Part shown: in pieces, positions 25,325 to 34,345 of the stretch
Layout: every line of letters starts with the position of its first letter
Position numbering within the stretch: position 1 is the first letter of the stretch
Assembly: GCF_009828925.2 (NCBI RefSeq)
Contig: NZ_WUTY02000001.1
Coordinates: forward strand, 3,688,492 to 3,752,491
Length of the DNA: 64,000 nucleotides
Reading direction: 5' to 3'
Source of the DNA: Methylicorpusculum oleiharenae
GTDB taxonomy: Bacteria; Pseudomonadota; Gammaproteobacteria; Methylococcales; Methylomonadaceae
Made by a program: the position numbers and the translations under genes
Notes under the pieces: generated by a model
What the model saw: only the letters and a program-made list of their open reading frames with translations
Databases searched by the model: none
What the model was told of the DNA's origin: nothing

Positions 25325-26184
25325 AGTACGCCTGGATCAAACAACATGAGCCCGAATTTTCGGTTAAGTCGATGTGCCGTTTCATGAGCGTTTCTCGTAG
25401 CGCTTACTATGGTTGGCGAGAACGCCCTCAGACAGTCATTGAAAAAGACGATGCTGAGCTGGCTGAGGTCATTAAGGCCTTGTTTAAAAAAAGTCGAAAA
25501 AACTATGGAACGCGTCGTCTCAAAGAAGCCTTAATCAAACGGGATCGGCAGGTGAGTCGCCGTCGCATTGGCCGGTTAATGGGAACTGCGGGTTTAGCCT
25601 GTAAAACCAAGCGCAAATTCAAAGCGACTACGAATTCCAAGCATAATTTACCTATTGCGCCCAATCACTTGGATCGGCAATTCACGGCGGCACAACCGAA
25701 TCAGACCTATGTCGGCGACATCACTTATATTCATACACAGGAAGGCTGGTTGTACTTGGCTGTCGTAATCGATCTCTATTCGCGGCAGGTGGTGGGCTGG
25801 TCAATGGCCGAGCATATGAGGGCTAAATTAGTGAATGATGCGTTATTGATGGCCGTTTGGAAACGCAAACCTGGTAAAGGCTTGATTTGGCATACCGACA
25901 GAGGCAGTCAATACGCCTCCGACAGTCATCGTGCCCTATTGAAGGATCATGGCATCATCCAGAGTATGAGCCGCAAAGGCAACTGCTGGGACAATGCCGT
26001 CTCAGAAAGCTTCTTTCATACCCTGAAAACAGAACTGGTTCATCATCAGCGTTATCAAACCAAAGCTGAGGCTAAGCAGGAACTTTTTGAATATATCGAG
26101 GTGTTCTACAACCGTGAAAGGCTTCATTCTGCCAATAACTATTTGTCGCCAGTGGACTACGAAATGCAGCTAAAATCTGCTTAA
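25321..26184 (+). CDS. IS3-family transposase OrfB
   Basis: 287 residues with the rve DDE core: [20 protein letters not shown] (first Asp), [10 protein letters not shown] (second Asp), and [18 protein letters not shown] (Glu). Overlaps orfA by 4 bp (GTGA). Appears intact. Confidence 0.94.
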   Translation: MKYAWIKQHEPEFSVKSMCRFMSVSRSAYYGWRERPQTVIEKDDAELAEVIKALFKKSRKNYGTRRLKEALIKRDRQVSRRRIGRLMGTAGLACKTKRKFKATTNSKHNLPIAPNHLDRQFTAAQPNQTYVGDITYIHTQEGWLYLAVVIDLYSRQVVGWSMAEHMRAKLVNDALLMAVWKRKPGKGLIWHTDRGSQYASDSHRALLKDHGIIQSMSRKGNCWDNAVSESFFHTLKTELVHHQRYQTKAEAKQELFEYIEVFYNRERLHSANNYLSPVDYEMQLKSA

Positions 26185-26462
26185 CTTTGTGTCCGGAAAA
26201 GTGTTGACACATCAAGGCGCTATGAATGTATTGGCGAAAGGCCAAGCCTTGCTCGCCGCAACCAAACAACCGCAGGGCATGCGGGGTTCGCCTGTCAAGT
26301 GAACGGTGCAGGAATGCCGTCAGCAGCAGGAACCAGCTCAGTGTCATAAGACGCCAGAGGAATCCTCGGCCTTTAGGCCGGGGAGGATGTCAAATTCGTC
26401 GAGTTCGAAGTGTCTTGTCTGCACCTGTGTCTGCTACTGAAGCAAATCATTGGAGGATTTCA

Positions 26463-26729
26463 TTGCAGGTTCAGCTCGATCAAAAGCTTCTCAAAGACGC
26501 ACCGTATGCGATTGACTTGCTCAATAAGCATGCTGCTTCATGGGATGAAACCGATGCTGGCGAACGCTATTGGCGACTGCATCCATTAACTTCCTTAAAG
26601 GATGCGGCCATCTTGTTCAAATTCCGCTTTTTGCCGCTGTCTACCTGGAGCTTCATCGCGACCAGCGGACCTTGTTTTGAACATGAAGCACGCGAACTTT
26701 TGATGCCATCAAAATCTCGTGCAGCCTGA
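26463..26729 (+). CDS. Hypothetical protein (88 aa)
   Basis: 88 residues from TTG 26463, with GGAGGA 7 bp upstream. Not recognised; it ends in a basic tail. The sequence just before it (from about 26385) is probably the stub of the gene whose leader is stranded at 23663, so this may be the second gene of that unit. A 16-residue frame starts at the ATG inside GGATGTCAAA but is not convincing. Confidence 0.4.
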   Translation: MQVQLDQKLLKDAPYAIDLLNKHAASWDETDAGERYWRLHPLTSLKDAAILFKFRFLPLSTWSFIATSGPCFEHEARELLMPSKSRAA

Positions 26730-26867
26730 TGCTTGCGTTTTCAACTTTCTGTTTGATCCTATCAGTGATTTAGTCGTTATTTTTACTACGGGATCGTTGT
26801 GCTTTGCGCCTCAATCCCGTGCATTCTTTTTGGAGCTGTTTTTTGCGGCCTTTTCTAGAGAATTTCT

Positions 26868-27236
26868 ATGCAAACCCAATTACCTGATCGCCGCCAACTG
26901 GTTACTGAATTAGCCGAATTTTGCGGTACTTCTCAGTGGTATCAACATCATCTTGTCAAAGATATGACCTACACCGACGGCATCAAATACTTTGCCGATA
27001 GGACAGGAAGTTTCTGGCTGATTGATCTTGTTGCAACAGAATTTTTCCCTTTGCTGACTGAACAACCACTTTTGGTGATCATTGCTTCTTCTGAGGGAAA
27101 ATCTTGCGAATTAACCGTCACCGATGGCAATGACGCCCAAATAACGGCAAGGAATTTTTCCTTTTCCACAATGCCTGCCGGTGAGTGGAAGTTCTATTTG
27201 ACGGATGACGTTTTGCTTTTGCCGTCTGAATACTGA
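26868..27236 (+). CDS. DUF6876-like protein
   Basis: 122 residues. The pattern LAEFCGTSQWYQHHLVKDMT, YTDGIKYFADRTGSFWLIDL, then a C-terminal VLLLPSEY fits DUF6876, a family of small phage/plasmid proteins of unknown role. The upstream region (26730-26867) has an ACGGGAT/ATCCCGT stem but does not follow the leader rule seen elsewhere. Confidence 0.7.
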   Translation: MQTQLPDRRQLVTELAEFCGTSQWYQHHLVKDMTYTDGIKYFADRTGSFWLIDLVATEFFPLLTEQPLLVIIASSEGKSCELTVTDGNDAQITARNFSFSTMPAGEWKFYLTDDVLLLPSEY

Positions 27237-27258
27237 TTTTTTTTTTGGAGATTTTTCA

Positions 27259-27711
27259 ATGGATACTGTTGAATTGATGTGTGAGCCAGAAGCTGTTATT
27301 ACCGAAGATGGCTATTTGTTTTTCCGTCTTCCGGATGGCCGTTATGTCGACAACCCAGATAATGCCGATCTTGCTTACGATTCATTGGGGCAAATCACCG
27401 AAACGTGTGACATATTGTCCCCCTCTAAAACGGCAATCCGTTTGGCTGGATATTTCAGCTGGAGTGATGAAGAGCTCGCTCACGCACTCAAGACTTTGAG
27501 CTTTTCATACATCAATGAGAACTCGGTTATGTTAAAAAATGGCCGCGAAATTCGCTGGCCATCTTCGCCGCAAACCTGCACCTATGTTCGTGTTATGCAG
27601 GACGGATTTGAGTTAGGTTATTGGGCGTGTGACGATGAACATCATTGGTTCGAAGATGTAATGGGAGCAGTGTTGACTTGTTGCGCAGGACAAAGTATTC
27701 CAGCAAGTTGA
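27259..27711 (+). CDS. Hypothetical protein (150 aa)
   Basis: 150 residues, acidic, with several Trp and Cys (LGYWACDDEHHWFEDVM). The ATG is 11 bp after TTGGAGA. Not recognised. It is the last gene before the second 200-bp repeat. Confidence 0.55.
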   Translation: MDTVELMCEPEAVITEDGYLFFRLPDGRYVDNPDNADLAYDSLGQITETCDILSPSKTAIRLAGYFSWSDEELAHALKTLSFSYINENSVMLKNGREIRWPSSPQTCTYVRVMQDGFELGYWACDDEHHWFEDVMGAVLTCCAGQSIPAS

Positions 27712-27912
27712 AAGACGCGCTAAAACATGCGTCTTTCGAATGCAAAAAGGTTGACGGTATTTGGCATACTGCCGGTACCGTCTTTCCAGAACGCTTGTAT
27801 CGAGCATTGTGGAAAGACGAATTTTTGTAGCCCTCTAAGAGGACTCAAAATAAAGTGCCAGTTCAGCACTCTAAATAAGGCAACCTGTTAAGCGCTTCGG
27901 CGTGATTCTTAT
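27710..27912 (+). repeat. Hairpin-rich 200-bp repeat, copy 2 (operon head)
   Basis: Same order of hairpins as copy 1 (GAAAGACGC/GCGTCTTTC, GACGGTA/TACCGTC, CGTCTTTCCA/TGGAAAGACG, GTGC/GCAC, CGC-TTCG-GCG). The final T run is shorter (TTCTTATCTTT), so termination may be weaker. Ends at the leader of the MoxR gene. Confidence 0.8.
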
Positions 27913-27916
27913 CTTT

Positions 27917-27994
27917 ACCCACCGGGGAAACAACTTCTCCCGGTATGGGCGTTGGTGTTTCCCCTTTTTTCTTTTTGAAATTCGGAGAAACATC
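27917..27994 (+). promoter_or_regulatory. SD-pairing leader of the MoxR gene
   Basis: Hairpin ACCGGG/CCCGGT; compared with the first leader (ACTGGGG/CCCCAGT) both sides changed together. Middle GGTGTTTCC faces Shine-Dalgarno GGAGAAACATC. Confidence 0.75.
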
Positions 27995-28972
27995 ATGACT
28001 CAAATTACTAAAAAATTCCCAATCGGTTCCACTTTCAACATTGCTGCACCTGCTGCAATGATGGTTGAAGGTTTTGAGGATGAAACTCATCCATCCATTC
28101 CAACCCGGAAAGAGTATGTGTTTCGCAATGAACATCTTCGTGATGTGATTGCGTTCATTTCCAATCCACTTGGCGATGCGCTTTATTTGACTGGTCCTAC
28201 GGGTTCCGGCAAAACCTCGCTGATCTGCCAAGTTGCAGCCCGTTTAAATTGGCCAGTTCACCAAGTCACCTGTCATGGTCGCCTTGAGCTGAACGATTTG
28301 ATCGGTCAATTCATGCTGGTTAACGGCTCTATGTCTTTTGTTCACGGGCCTTTGGCTCAGGCCGTCCGAGACGGACATCTTTTGATCTTGAATGAGATCG
28401 ATTTGATGGACCCCTCAGAGCTCGCTGGTTTGAACGATATTATCGAAGGGCAACCTTTGGTAATTCCTCAAAACGGTGGCGAAGTCATCAAGCCTCACCC
28501 TAAATTCCGTTTGATTGCTACCGGCAACTCTGCTGGTCAAGGTGATCAATCCGGTCTTTATCAAGGCGTCATGCAACAAAACCTGGCCTTTCTTGACAGG
28601 TTTCGCCTGATGGAAGTCAGTTACTCTGAAGCATCTATCGAGCAATCCATTCTCAAGTCTGTTTTAACGGGAATGGGTGTCCCTTTTGATTCTGTCATGG
28701 AAAACTTGACGGAAAAGATGATTCAAGTGGCCAATGAAATTCGTCGACTCTTTGTCGGTGGTACTGACGGTGCCGGCGAGTTGAGCGTTACCATGTCTAC
28801 TCGGACACTGGTTCGCTGGACAAATCTGATGATTGCCTATAAACGTGCTCCCAATGCATTGGCCTATTCGTTGGATCGTGCGCTGACATTACGTGCCGAG
28901 CCCGCTCAACGCGAAGCCATTCACAGGATCGCCAAAGACGTTTTCGGTGATGCCTGGGGAGATGATGCGTAA
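27995..28972 (+). CDS. MoxR/CobS-type AAA+ ATPase
   Basis: 325 residues. Walker A GPTGSGKT (67-74), Walker B LLILNEIDL, sensor-like ATGNSAG, and an arginine-finger region around LDRFRLMEVSY. The CobS-like group works with a CobT-like VWA partner; the partner here is at 31927. CobS/CobT proper insert cobalt in B12 synthesis, but no B12 genes are present, so a chaperone or remodelling role with the recombination genes is inferred. SXT/R391-type elements carry a similar gene beside bet and exo. The stop overlaps the next start (TAATG). Confidence 0.88.
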   Translation: MTQITKKFPIGSTFNIAAPAAMMVEGFEDETHPSIPTRKEYVFRNEHLRDVIAFISNPLGDALYLTGPTGSGKTSLICQVAARLNWPVHQVTCHGRLELNDLIGQFMLVNGSMSFVHGPLAQAVRDGHLLILNEIDLMDPSELAGLNDIIEGQPLVIPQNGGEVIKPHPKFRLIATGNSAGQGDQSGLYQGVMQQNLAFLDRFRLMEVSYSEASIEQSILKSVLTGMGVPFDSVMENLTEKMIQVANEIRRLFVGGTDGAGELSVTMSTRTLVRWTNLMIAYKRAPNALAYSLDRALTLRAEPAQREAIHRIAKDVFGDAWGDDA

Positions 28973-29712
28973 TGCCTGCTTTAGCTTACGATCTTTATCG
29001 TTTTACTAATTCGGATCGCTCAACCAAAGATTGGGCTGTTCGTGTTAATGGTGATGGCACTTATACCTCACGATGGGGTAAAACAGGTACCAAACTGCAA
29101 TCTAAAACCTTTGATAAGAACATGCTTTCCATGAATGAGCATATTCGTTCAAAGACTGATAAAGGATACAAGCTAATTGGCCAAGTATTGATTGATGACG
29201 ATGGCAAGATTACATCTGCTTCTCAAACGTCAAAACATCAAGGTCAAGACCCTCATCCAACCGATGATCCGCCTTGTCTATTCTGGCGCCTGAGAATCAA
29301 ACAGTCTGTTTTGTCTGATACTCAAGCCATTGGACAATTCCATGCAAACGTTTTATCTATGAGCAAGACGATTACTGGAATTTTTGGTGCATCTGCTTTT
29401 TTGGAAAATTTCCTGCATGCCTTGATTAATGATAAGGCCGTTTCTGCAGGTAAGTTGTTCAAGGAACAAGGAGTCGCCTCATTGTTGCTGTTCATGGCTA
29501 TGATGAAAGTGGCCCCGTCACAAGTCAGCGTCCATTTGTCGCATGATGACGGTGTTGAAATCAGTAACAAGCTCAAGCTCGAATCCAAAGCGCTGTCGTT
29601 TTTTGATACGGATTTGGAAACAGTGCGACCTGTTGCTGAAGCTTTGGGTCTTCTTGAGAAGCGGCTCGATTTATCGGCCGTAGCATCATCTCAGGACGAT
29701 TTTTACTTTTAA
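28972..29712 (+). CDS. WGR-domain protein
   Basis: 246 residues. The N terminus (YDLYRFTNSDRSTKDWAVRV, then YTSRWGKTGTKLQSK) is a WGR domain, a nucleic-acid-associated fold also found in PARP enzymes; here WGK replaces WGR. The rest is unassigned. Ends SQDDFYF, near-identical in type to the exonuclease tail. Coupled to the MoxR gene. Confidence 0.75.
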   Translation: MPALAYDLYRFTNSDRSTKDWAVRVNGDGTYTSRWGKTGTKLQSKTFDKNMLSMNEHIRSKTDKGYKLIGQVLIDDDGKITSASQTSKHQGQDPHPTDDPPCLFWRLRIKQSVLSDTQAIGQFHANVLSMSKTITGIFGASAFLENFLHALINDKAVSAGKLFKEQGVASLLLFMAMMKVAPSQVSVHLSHDDGVEISNKLKLESKALSFFDTDLETVRPVAEALGLLEKRLDLSAVASSQDDFYF

Positions 29713-29719
29713 ATTTTCT

Positions 29720-29790
29720 AACCCTAAAGGGGCAGTCTATCGCCCCCTGGGTCGTGTGCTGCCTCTTTTTTTTATTTTTTGGAGGTAGTT
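29720..29790 (+). promoter_or_regulatory. SD-pairing leader of the DUF3150 gene
   Basis: GGGGCAG pairs with CTGCCTC in the middle; the Shine-Dalgarno strand GGAGGTAGTT pairs with GCTGCCTC using G-U pairs. Confidence 0.7.
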
Positions 29791-31086
29791 ATGTCACACA
29801 ATGCAGAAATGATTTTGGACCAAATCGATGTTGTCAAACTCGACATCAACCTTTGGACAAGTTCAAAAAAATTAAGACCAGAGGATCTCGTTTTAGCCGA
29901 TGGTTCCAAACTTCCACCGGAAGATTTGGCTTATCTCGGCACCAAAAAGACCATTGATCCCGACAAGTTGAAAGAATTCAACCGCATCAAAAAAGAAGCG
30001 GAAAGAATTTGTCTTCAATCCGGAACTCGATTTATCGGTGGTTTTGCTAATCCGCGGGCTGAAATTCCTCGTATTACGCAAGAGCTGGATGAGTTATCGA
30101 AGACCTTTTACGAGGCTCGCGATCAACTGCTGGCCACTTATCACGAGGACACTGAAGAATGGATCGCTCGCCATGCTGAATTTGGTGATGCCATTCGTCG
30201 TGCGATTGAGCCAGTTGAATCCGTAGCATCCAAGTTGCGATTCGATTACGTTGTGTTTCGCGTAACCGTACCCCAGGCAGATACTTTATTGCCTGATGCA
30301 ACACCAGCTGCCGTCGATTCCCTGCATCGTCGTACCAATTCCATGAGTGATCAGCTTTTTCATGAAATCGCTCAGGAAGCCAGTCAACTTATCGATCGAT
30401 CGTTCGTGGGTAAGGATACTGTCACCGGCCGATCTCTCAATGCTTTTCGGAGAATGCGGGATAAGCTAGACAGCCTGGGTTTTCTTGATCATCGGTGCAT
30501 GCCAGTTGTTGATAAGATCGATGCTGTTTTGGACGCCTTGCCCAAACAAGGTCCCTATAATGGTATTGCATTCAACAGCCTTTTCACGCTTGGTTTGCTG
30601 TTGTCAGATCCTGACAAAATCAAACGTCATGGCAGTGGTTTGTTGCAAATGGAATCAATCTCGGTTTCTGATGCTATAGCCGCAGTTGAATCCGATGAAG
30701 AAGATGTCGATGTAGAAATGCTCGACTCATCACCTGCTGTACCCGTTGCGGTTGCGGAAGAACCTGTTGAAGCACCTGTTGCTGATACTTCTGCTGTCAA
30801 TACCGATGACGACAATGATCTTCCCGGTTTTGACGACTTCCTGTCCAACTACAATCCTGCAAAAGATGTTTTTGATACCGCACCTTTAGTCGATGTTTCA
30901 ATTAACCTCGATAATTTTGCTCAAGATGTTTTTGAACCGGCTCTCGAAGCAACAAGCTTTATGGCTTCTGTCAAAGAAACTGTACAAGTTGCCGCGGAAA
31001 CCGCTTCAACATCAATTCCTGTTCAATCTAAAGATGAGTCTGAAACTCCAGCTACTGAAGAAGTAGTCGAAGATTTCTGGTTCTAA
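29791..31086 (+). CDS. DUF3150 family protein
   Basis: 431 residues. The first 270 (starting MSHNAEMILDQIDVVKLDIN) fit DUF3150, a family usually found beside CobS-like and CobT-like genes on conjugative elements. The rest is an acidic, low-complexity linker (DSSPAVPVAVAEEPVEAP) ending VVEDFWF, the third [DE]DF[WY]F tail in this arm. Role unknown. Confidence 0.75.
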   Translation: MSHNAEMILDQIDVVKLDINLWTSSKKLRPEDLVLADGSKLPPEDLAYLGTKKTIDPDKLKEFNRIKKEAERICLQSGTRFIGGFANPRAEIPRITQELDELSKTFYEARDQLLATYHEDTEEWIARHAEFGDAIRRAIEPVESVASKLRFDYVVFRVTVPQADTLLPDATPAAVDSLHRRTNSMSDQLFHEIAQEASQLIDRSFVGKDTVTGRSLNAFRRMRDKLDSLGFLDHRCMPVVDKIDAVLDALPKQGPYNGIAFNSLFTLGLLLSDPDKIKRHGSGLLQMESISVSDAIAAVESDEEDVDVEMLDSSPAVPVAVAEEPVEAPVADTSAVNTDDDNDLPGFDDFLSNYNPAKDVFDTAPLVDVSINLDNFAQDVFEPALEATSFMASVKETVQVAAETASTSIPVQSKDESETPATEEVVEDFWF

Positions 31087-31093
31087 TTTTTCT

Positions 31094-31167
31094 ACCCGGC
31101 GGGTGCAACTTCATCCCGCGTGGGATGATTTGCCTCCGCCTCCATTTTTTTCTTTTTTGGAGGCTTT
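31094..31167 (+). promoter_or_regulatory. SD-pairing leader of the 221-aa gene
   Basis: GCGGG/CCCGC hairpin, then GCCTCC facing Shine-Dalgarno GGAGGC. Confidence 0.65.
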
Positions 31168-31833
31168 ATGGCTAACAACTATTCGCAGGCAACTGTTTCA
31201 CCTTGTTTACCGCTGGATCTCGTCACTAATTTCGAGCAAATCCTACTTAATGAGTATGGATTTCAATACGAGTTATACGGATCACTGGATGAACGTAAGA
31301 TTTATTTTTATGTTCCGGATAGCGAAAGAGATTCAGTCGAAGACTTCGAACTTGAATTGATCGAGGAATATGCGAGCCAAGGTGATGAAATTGCCAAGGC
31401 CTTGCAACAGTACATCAACGAAAACGGTGATGACGAAATCGACCAATTTATTTCGTTTCAATACAGCTGGGTTTCAATATTCCAGCACATCCTCAATAAA
31501 CCAGGATGTCAAATTGACGAAATCGTCGTTGAAGGCTGTTATTTTTGCGACAGGCTCCGGCAAGGTGAATTTGGTGGCTGGATTACCAGAATCACAAAGT
31601 TCACTGTCCAGTATGGAGGAACTCAGGCAATGCTTATTCAGATGCAACAGGAGCCGGCCTTCTTGGAAGCCCTTGACATTGTTTATCAGTTGGCATCAGC
31701 CAATTGCGCTGACAATGAACATGATCCTGATGATCCACTTCTGGATGAACGTCTAGCTGAGGAATGTCGCAAACAACGGGCAGCGCTCAACTTGATCCAT
31801 GATTACTGCGCTAATCACGAATTGAATCGATAA
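31168..31833 (+). CDS. Hypothetical protein (221 aa)
   Basis: 221 residues, strongly acidic and helical (DSERDSVEDFELELIEEYAS), with a possible zinc site (GCYFCDR). Not recognised. Lies between the DUF3150 and CobT-like genes, so it may belong to that complex. Confidence 0.6.
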   Translation: MANNYSQATVSPCLPLDLVTNFEQILLNEYGFQYELYGSLDERKIYFYVPDSERDSVEDFELELIEEYASQGDEIAKALQQYINENGDDEIDQFISFQYSWVSIFQHILNKPGCQIDEIVVEGCYFCDRLRQGEFGGWITRITKFTVQYGGTQAMLIQMQQEPAFLEALDIVYQLASANCADNEHDPDDPLLDERLAEECRKQRAALNLIHDYCANHELNR

Positions 31834-31860
31834 GATTTAACTTTTCTACTTAATTTTTTT

Positions 31861-31926
31861 AACCCTTGAGGTGAACCTTTGCCTCTCGGGCTCATGGTTT
31901 GCCTCTTTTTTTTGGAGATACAAATC
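31861..31926 (+). promoter_or_regulatory. SD-pairing leader of the CobT-like gene
   Basis: GAGGTGAACC pairs with GGTTTGCCTC, which can also pair with the Shine-Dalgarno strand GGAGATACAAATC. Confidence 0.7.
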
Positions 31927-33741
31927 ATGAAAAACCAAACCTTGAATAACGCTTTTCCAATTGTTGCTGCAGCATTGGGCAATAAGTTTGGCGTTAAAGT
32001 CTCTGTAGGTGGAGAAGACGCCTATACAACAGGTGATCGTATTCATCTGCCGGCATTAGACACTGATGATTCCAATATCAAGGATGTTGCCTGGGGTTAC
32101 CTGGCACATGAAGCTGCTCACGTTCGGTTCACTGATTTTGGTGAATTTCGCAATGCTGCTACCAGTCCTCTACGGAAGCATATTGTCAATATCCTGGAAG
32201 ATATCCGCATCGAAAAAGCGATGCAGGAACCCTATCCAGGTACAAAACGTACAACTGAGAAAGTGACTGAATACTTGGTTCAAACGGATGCTTATGGTTT
32301 TGTCACAAAAGACCAAGAACCGCATCCTGCCAGCGTTCTTTCACAATTTCTGTTATTTCGTTTGAGACACGATGTTCTTGGCCAAAAAGCCTTGTCGTCG
32401 CTTGCTGATTCTGCTGAGTCTCTGTTGGAAGATACTTTTCCTGCAGGTGCCATTACTCGCTTATTTGGCCTCTTATCCGATGTCCCTTCGTTGCGTGAAA
32501 CCCGTGATTGCGTTCGGCTTGCCGATCAAATCTTGCGGATGATCCAAGAAGAGCAGGAAAAGGCTGAAGAACAAGCCCGGCAACAAGCTCAGCAACAACA
32601 ATCTTCAAGCAGCAACGCCGGTGGACAATCAAATTCGTCTGATGATGCCGACGCAGATGATCAAAGTGATGACACGTCGTCTGGTGATACCGATGATTCT
32701 CAACCGAATCAATCGAGTCAACCCGATGATGCTATTCCACAAACCGATACTTCTGATGCTGATGACGATAACGCCGATCAACAATCTGGACAGGGTGCAA
32801 CATCATCCCGTTCCGGTGCTGATGATCAATCTCAGGATGCCGATCAATTGGCGCAAATCTTGTCATCGGCGCTCTCTGCCGGTCAAGATGACTTACCTGA
32901 TGATTTGTTTGAAGCGGCCCAGAAGCTGTTAGGCAACCAGCCAAGAAATAGTTACGATTCTGAAATCCATTTGCCCCAGGCGATGGAACCGAACCGTAAT
33001 CCATCGACTGGTAATGCAATATTGAATCGAGCACTTTCGGAATCCGGCAAAATCCGGGCTTCCTTACAAGGCCTTATTCAATCCAGTCGTTATGAACGTC
33101 CTGTTAATAAACGATCTGGTAATCGTATTGATGGTCGTAAATTGGTTCGTTTGTCTCAAGGGGATTCTCGCGTTTTCGAACGCAGAACTCACAAGCAGGC
33201 GCCAAATACGGCTTTACACTTGTTGGTCGATGCATCGGGTTCAATGAACAACCGTATCAGCCCGTCTTCCATGATTACCTGGGCTCACATTGCCATGGAT
33301 TCGGCGGTTGCTTTGGCTTTGGCGCTTGAAGGTATTTCAGGTGTCAATCCGGCAATTACTCGATTCCCTCATGGCGATACTGATAACGTCAATCCATTGT
33401 TGAAACACGGCCAAAAGGTTCGCCCTCATGCGTCCGCGTTTTCTGCAATTACCAATGGAGGCACGCCGCTTCATACCGCACTGTGGTATTCCGCTGCGAG
33501 TGTTATAGCGACCAGGGAAGAACGCAAGGTCATCATGGTTCTTACCGATGGTGAGCCTGACGACTATGATGCTGCTAAATCAGTGATCCGCCGCTGCGAA
33601 GCAACTGGCATTGAATTGGTTGGTGTTGGAATCTGTATCGATACCAGTCATTTGTTTGACAATTCGATCTGCATCAGCAATGTGTCCGACCTGCGTTCTG
33701 AGCTTTTCAGAATCAGTAAGGATTTGTTGTTGGCCGCATAA
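31927..33741 (+). CDS. CobT-like VWA-domain protein with HExxH motif
   Basis: 604 residues. An N-terminal domain has a metal-site motif HEAAH (61-65). A middle Asp/Ser/Gln-rich linker (about 220-310) is low complexity. A C-terminal VWA domain has the MIDAS sequence DASGSMNN (about 434-441) and LTDGEPDDYD. CobT-type proteins act with MoxR/CobS ATPases. The HEAAH site suggests a zincin-like domain, but the activity is unproven. The natural partner is the ATPase at 27995. Confidence 0.85.
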   Translation: MKNQTLNNAFPIVAAALGNKFGVKVSVGGEDAYTTGDRIHLPALDTDDSNIKDVAWGYLAHEAAHVRFTDFGEFRNAATSPLRKHIVNILEDIRIEKAMQEPYPGTKRTTEKVTEYLVQTDAYGFVTKDQEPHPASVLSQFLLFRLRHDVLGQKALSSLADSAESLLEDTFPAGAITRLFGLLSDVPSLRETRDCVRLADQILRMIQEEQEKAEEQARQQAQQQQSSSSNAGGQSNSSDDADADDQSDDTSSGDTDDSQPNQSSQPDDAIPQTDTSDADDDNADQQSGQGATSSRSGADDQSQDADQLAQILSSALSAGQDDLPDDLFEAAQKLLGNQPRNSYDSEIHLPQAMEPNRNPSTGNAILNRALSESGKIRASLQGLIQSSRYERPVNKRSGNRIDGRKLVRLSQGDSRVFERRTHKQAPNTALHLLVDASGSMNNRISPSSMITWAHIAMDSAVALALALEGISGVNPAITRFPHGDTDNVNPLLKHGQKVRPHASAFSAITNGGTPLHTALWYSAASVIATREERKVIMVLTDGEPDDYDAAKSVIRRCEATGIELVGVGICIDTSHLFDNSICISNVSDLRSELFRISKDLLLAA

Positions 33742-33782
33742 TTAAACCCTTGGCGATTCTCCGGAATCGCCATTTTTCTTCT

Positions 33783-33848
33783 ACCCAGACAGGGAGCCTT
33801 TCCCGCTGGGAATGCTCTTTGTCTGATTTTCTTCTGGAGATTTTTGCA
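33783..33848 (+). promoter_or_regulatory. SD-pairing leader of the 40-aa gene
   Basis: CAGGGAG/TTTCCCGCTG hairpin, then CTCTTTGTCTG near Shine-Dalgarno GGAGATTTTTGC. Pairing is weak in this member. Confidence 0.5.
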
Positions 33849-33971
33849 ATGAGCAAAAAAAACGATTTGACCCAACAATTGGTTTCTGTGTTGCAGGAAA
33901 TGGTTAATGACTATGGCTATAACCGCTGCGACGAAAAGCGATTGGAAACGATTGGTGACGCTAAAAACTGA
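33849..33971 (+). CDS. Small hypothetical protein (40 aa)
   Basis: 40 residues, amphipathic helix likely (NDLTQQLVSVLQEMVNDYGY). Supported by Shine-Dalgarno and leader. Not recognised. Confidence 0.45.
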   Translation: MSKKNDLTQQLVSVLQEMVNDYGYNRCDEKRLETIGDAKN

Positions 33972-34345
33972 TCGAGAATGCCAATGCAATACTCGGTCAA
34001 TGCAGGATGAATTCAAATGCTAATCCATCTTTGAAGCTGATTTCATTATCTTCTGGCGATTGCGGTTTGGTTTTTAATGATCGAGTCATTGTGACGGCCG
34101 ATCCTAATTTTGAAACTGTCGACCAAGTTGAGACTACCGGTTTCAATTTGGCTAACGCATTGGCTTGCGATATTCGCGTTATCAAAATGCAAACACCGCC
34201 TAAAGATGATTGGAATTGGAGTGATGTATTGATGCTTCATCTTAATCCTGACCTCAAGCTTTTCCGCGTTTCTTATCAGGATGAAGCTGGTGACAAAACG
34301 ATCTTGCATTTCGATTGTTTTGCAACGGATGCTGAACACGCTATG

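Larger units (their letters stand above)
24957..26214 (+). mobile_element. IS3-family insertion sequence
   Basis: 1258 bp with ends TGAAGTGGCTACACTAAACC (left) and TGATGTGTCAACACTTTTCC (right, reverse strand), flanked by a 3-bp duplication AGG (24954-24956 and 26215-26217). It sits inside tnpB: removing it rejoins DLVG to AMNV. Confidence 0.92.
23836..26302 (+). pseudogene. tnpB: tnpB (RNA-guided nuclease-type transposon protein), broken
   Basis: Pieces in three frames rebuild a TnpB. First NTTIRHQSYRFRLEPKAKH and NRWVWNKLL. Then a long middle with GEIGLDLGVKRLYTLS (first RuvC Asp) and IYVEDLKVNHM (catalytic Glu). Then the zinc ribbon (TCPCCRH, CVECGYENHADLVG). The last part (AMNVLAKGQALLAATK to a TGA at 26302) lies beyond the IS3-type element. 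Frame changes occur near 23980 and 24735. Inactive. Confidence 0.88.
23730..26392 (+). mobile_element. IS200/IS605-group (tnpB-only) element, decayed and interrupted
   Basis: The left end begins near CGGCGAAAAACCCCTCCC and the right end is the hairpin AATCCTCGGCC/GGCCGGGGAGGAT at about 26358-26392. Only tnpB is present (no tnpA), and it is frameshifted twice and split by an IS3-type element. Exact ends cannot be fixed, since these elements make no target duplication. Insertion after a TTTAT target is consistent with both flanks. Confidence 0.75.

Noticed and set aside
26730-26867. A further member of the SD-pairing leader family before the DUF6876 gene
   Set aside because: It has an ACGGGAT/ATCCCGT stem, but no segment clearly complementary to its Shine-Dalgarno strand.
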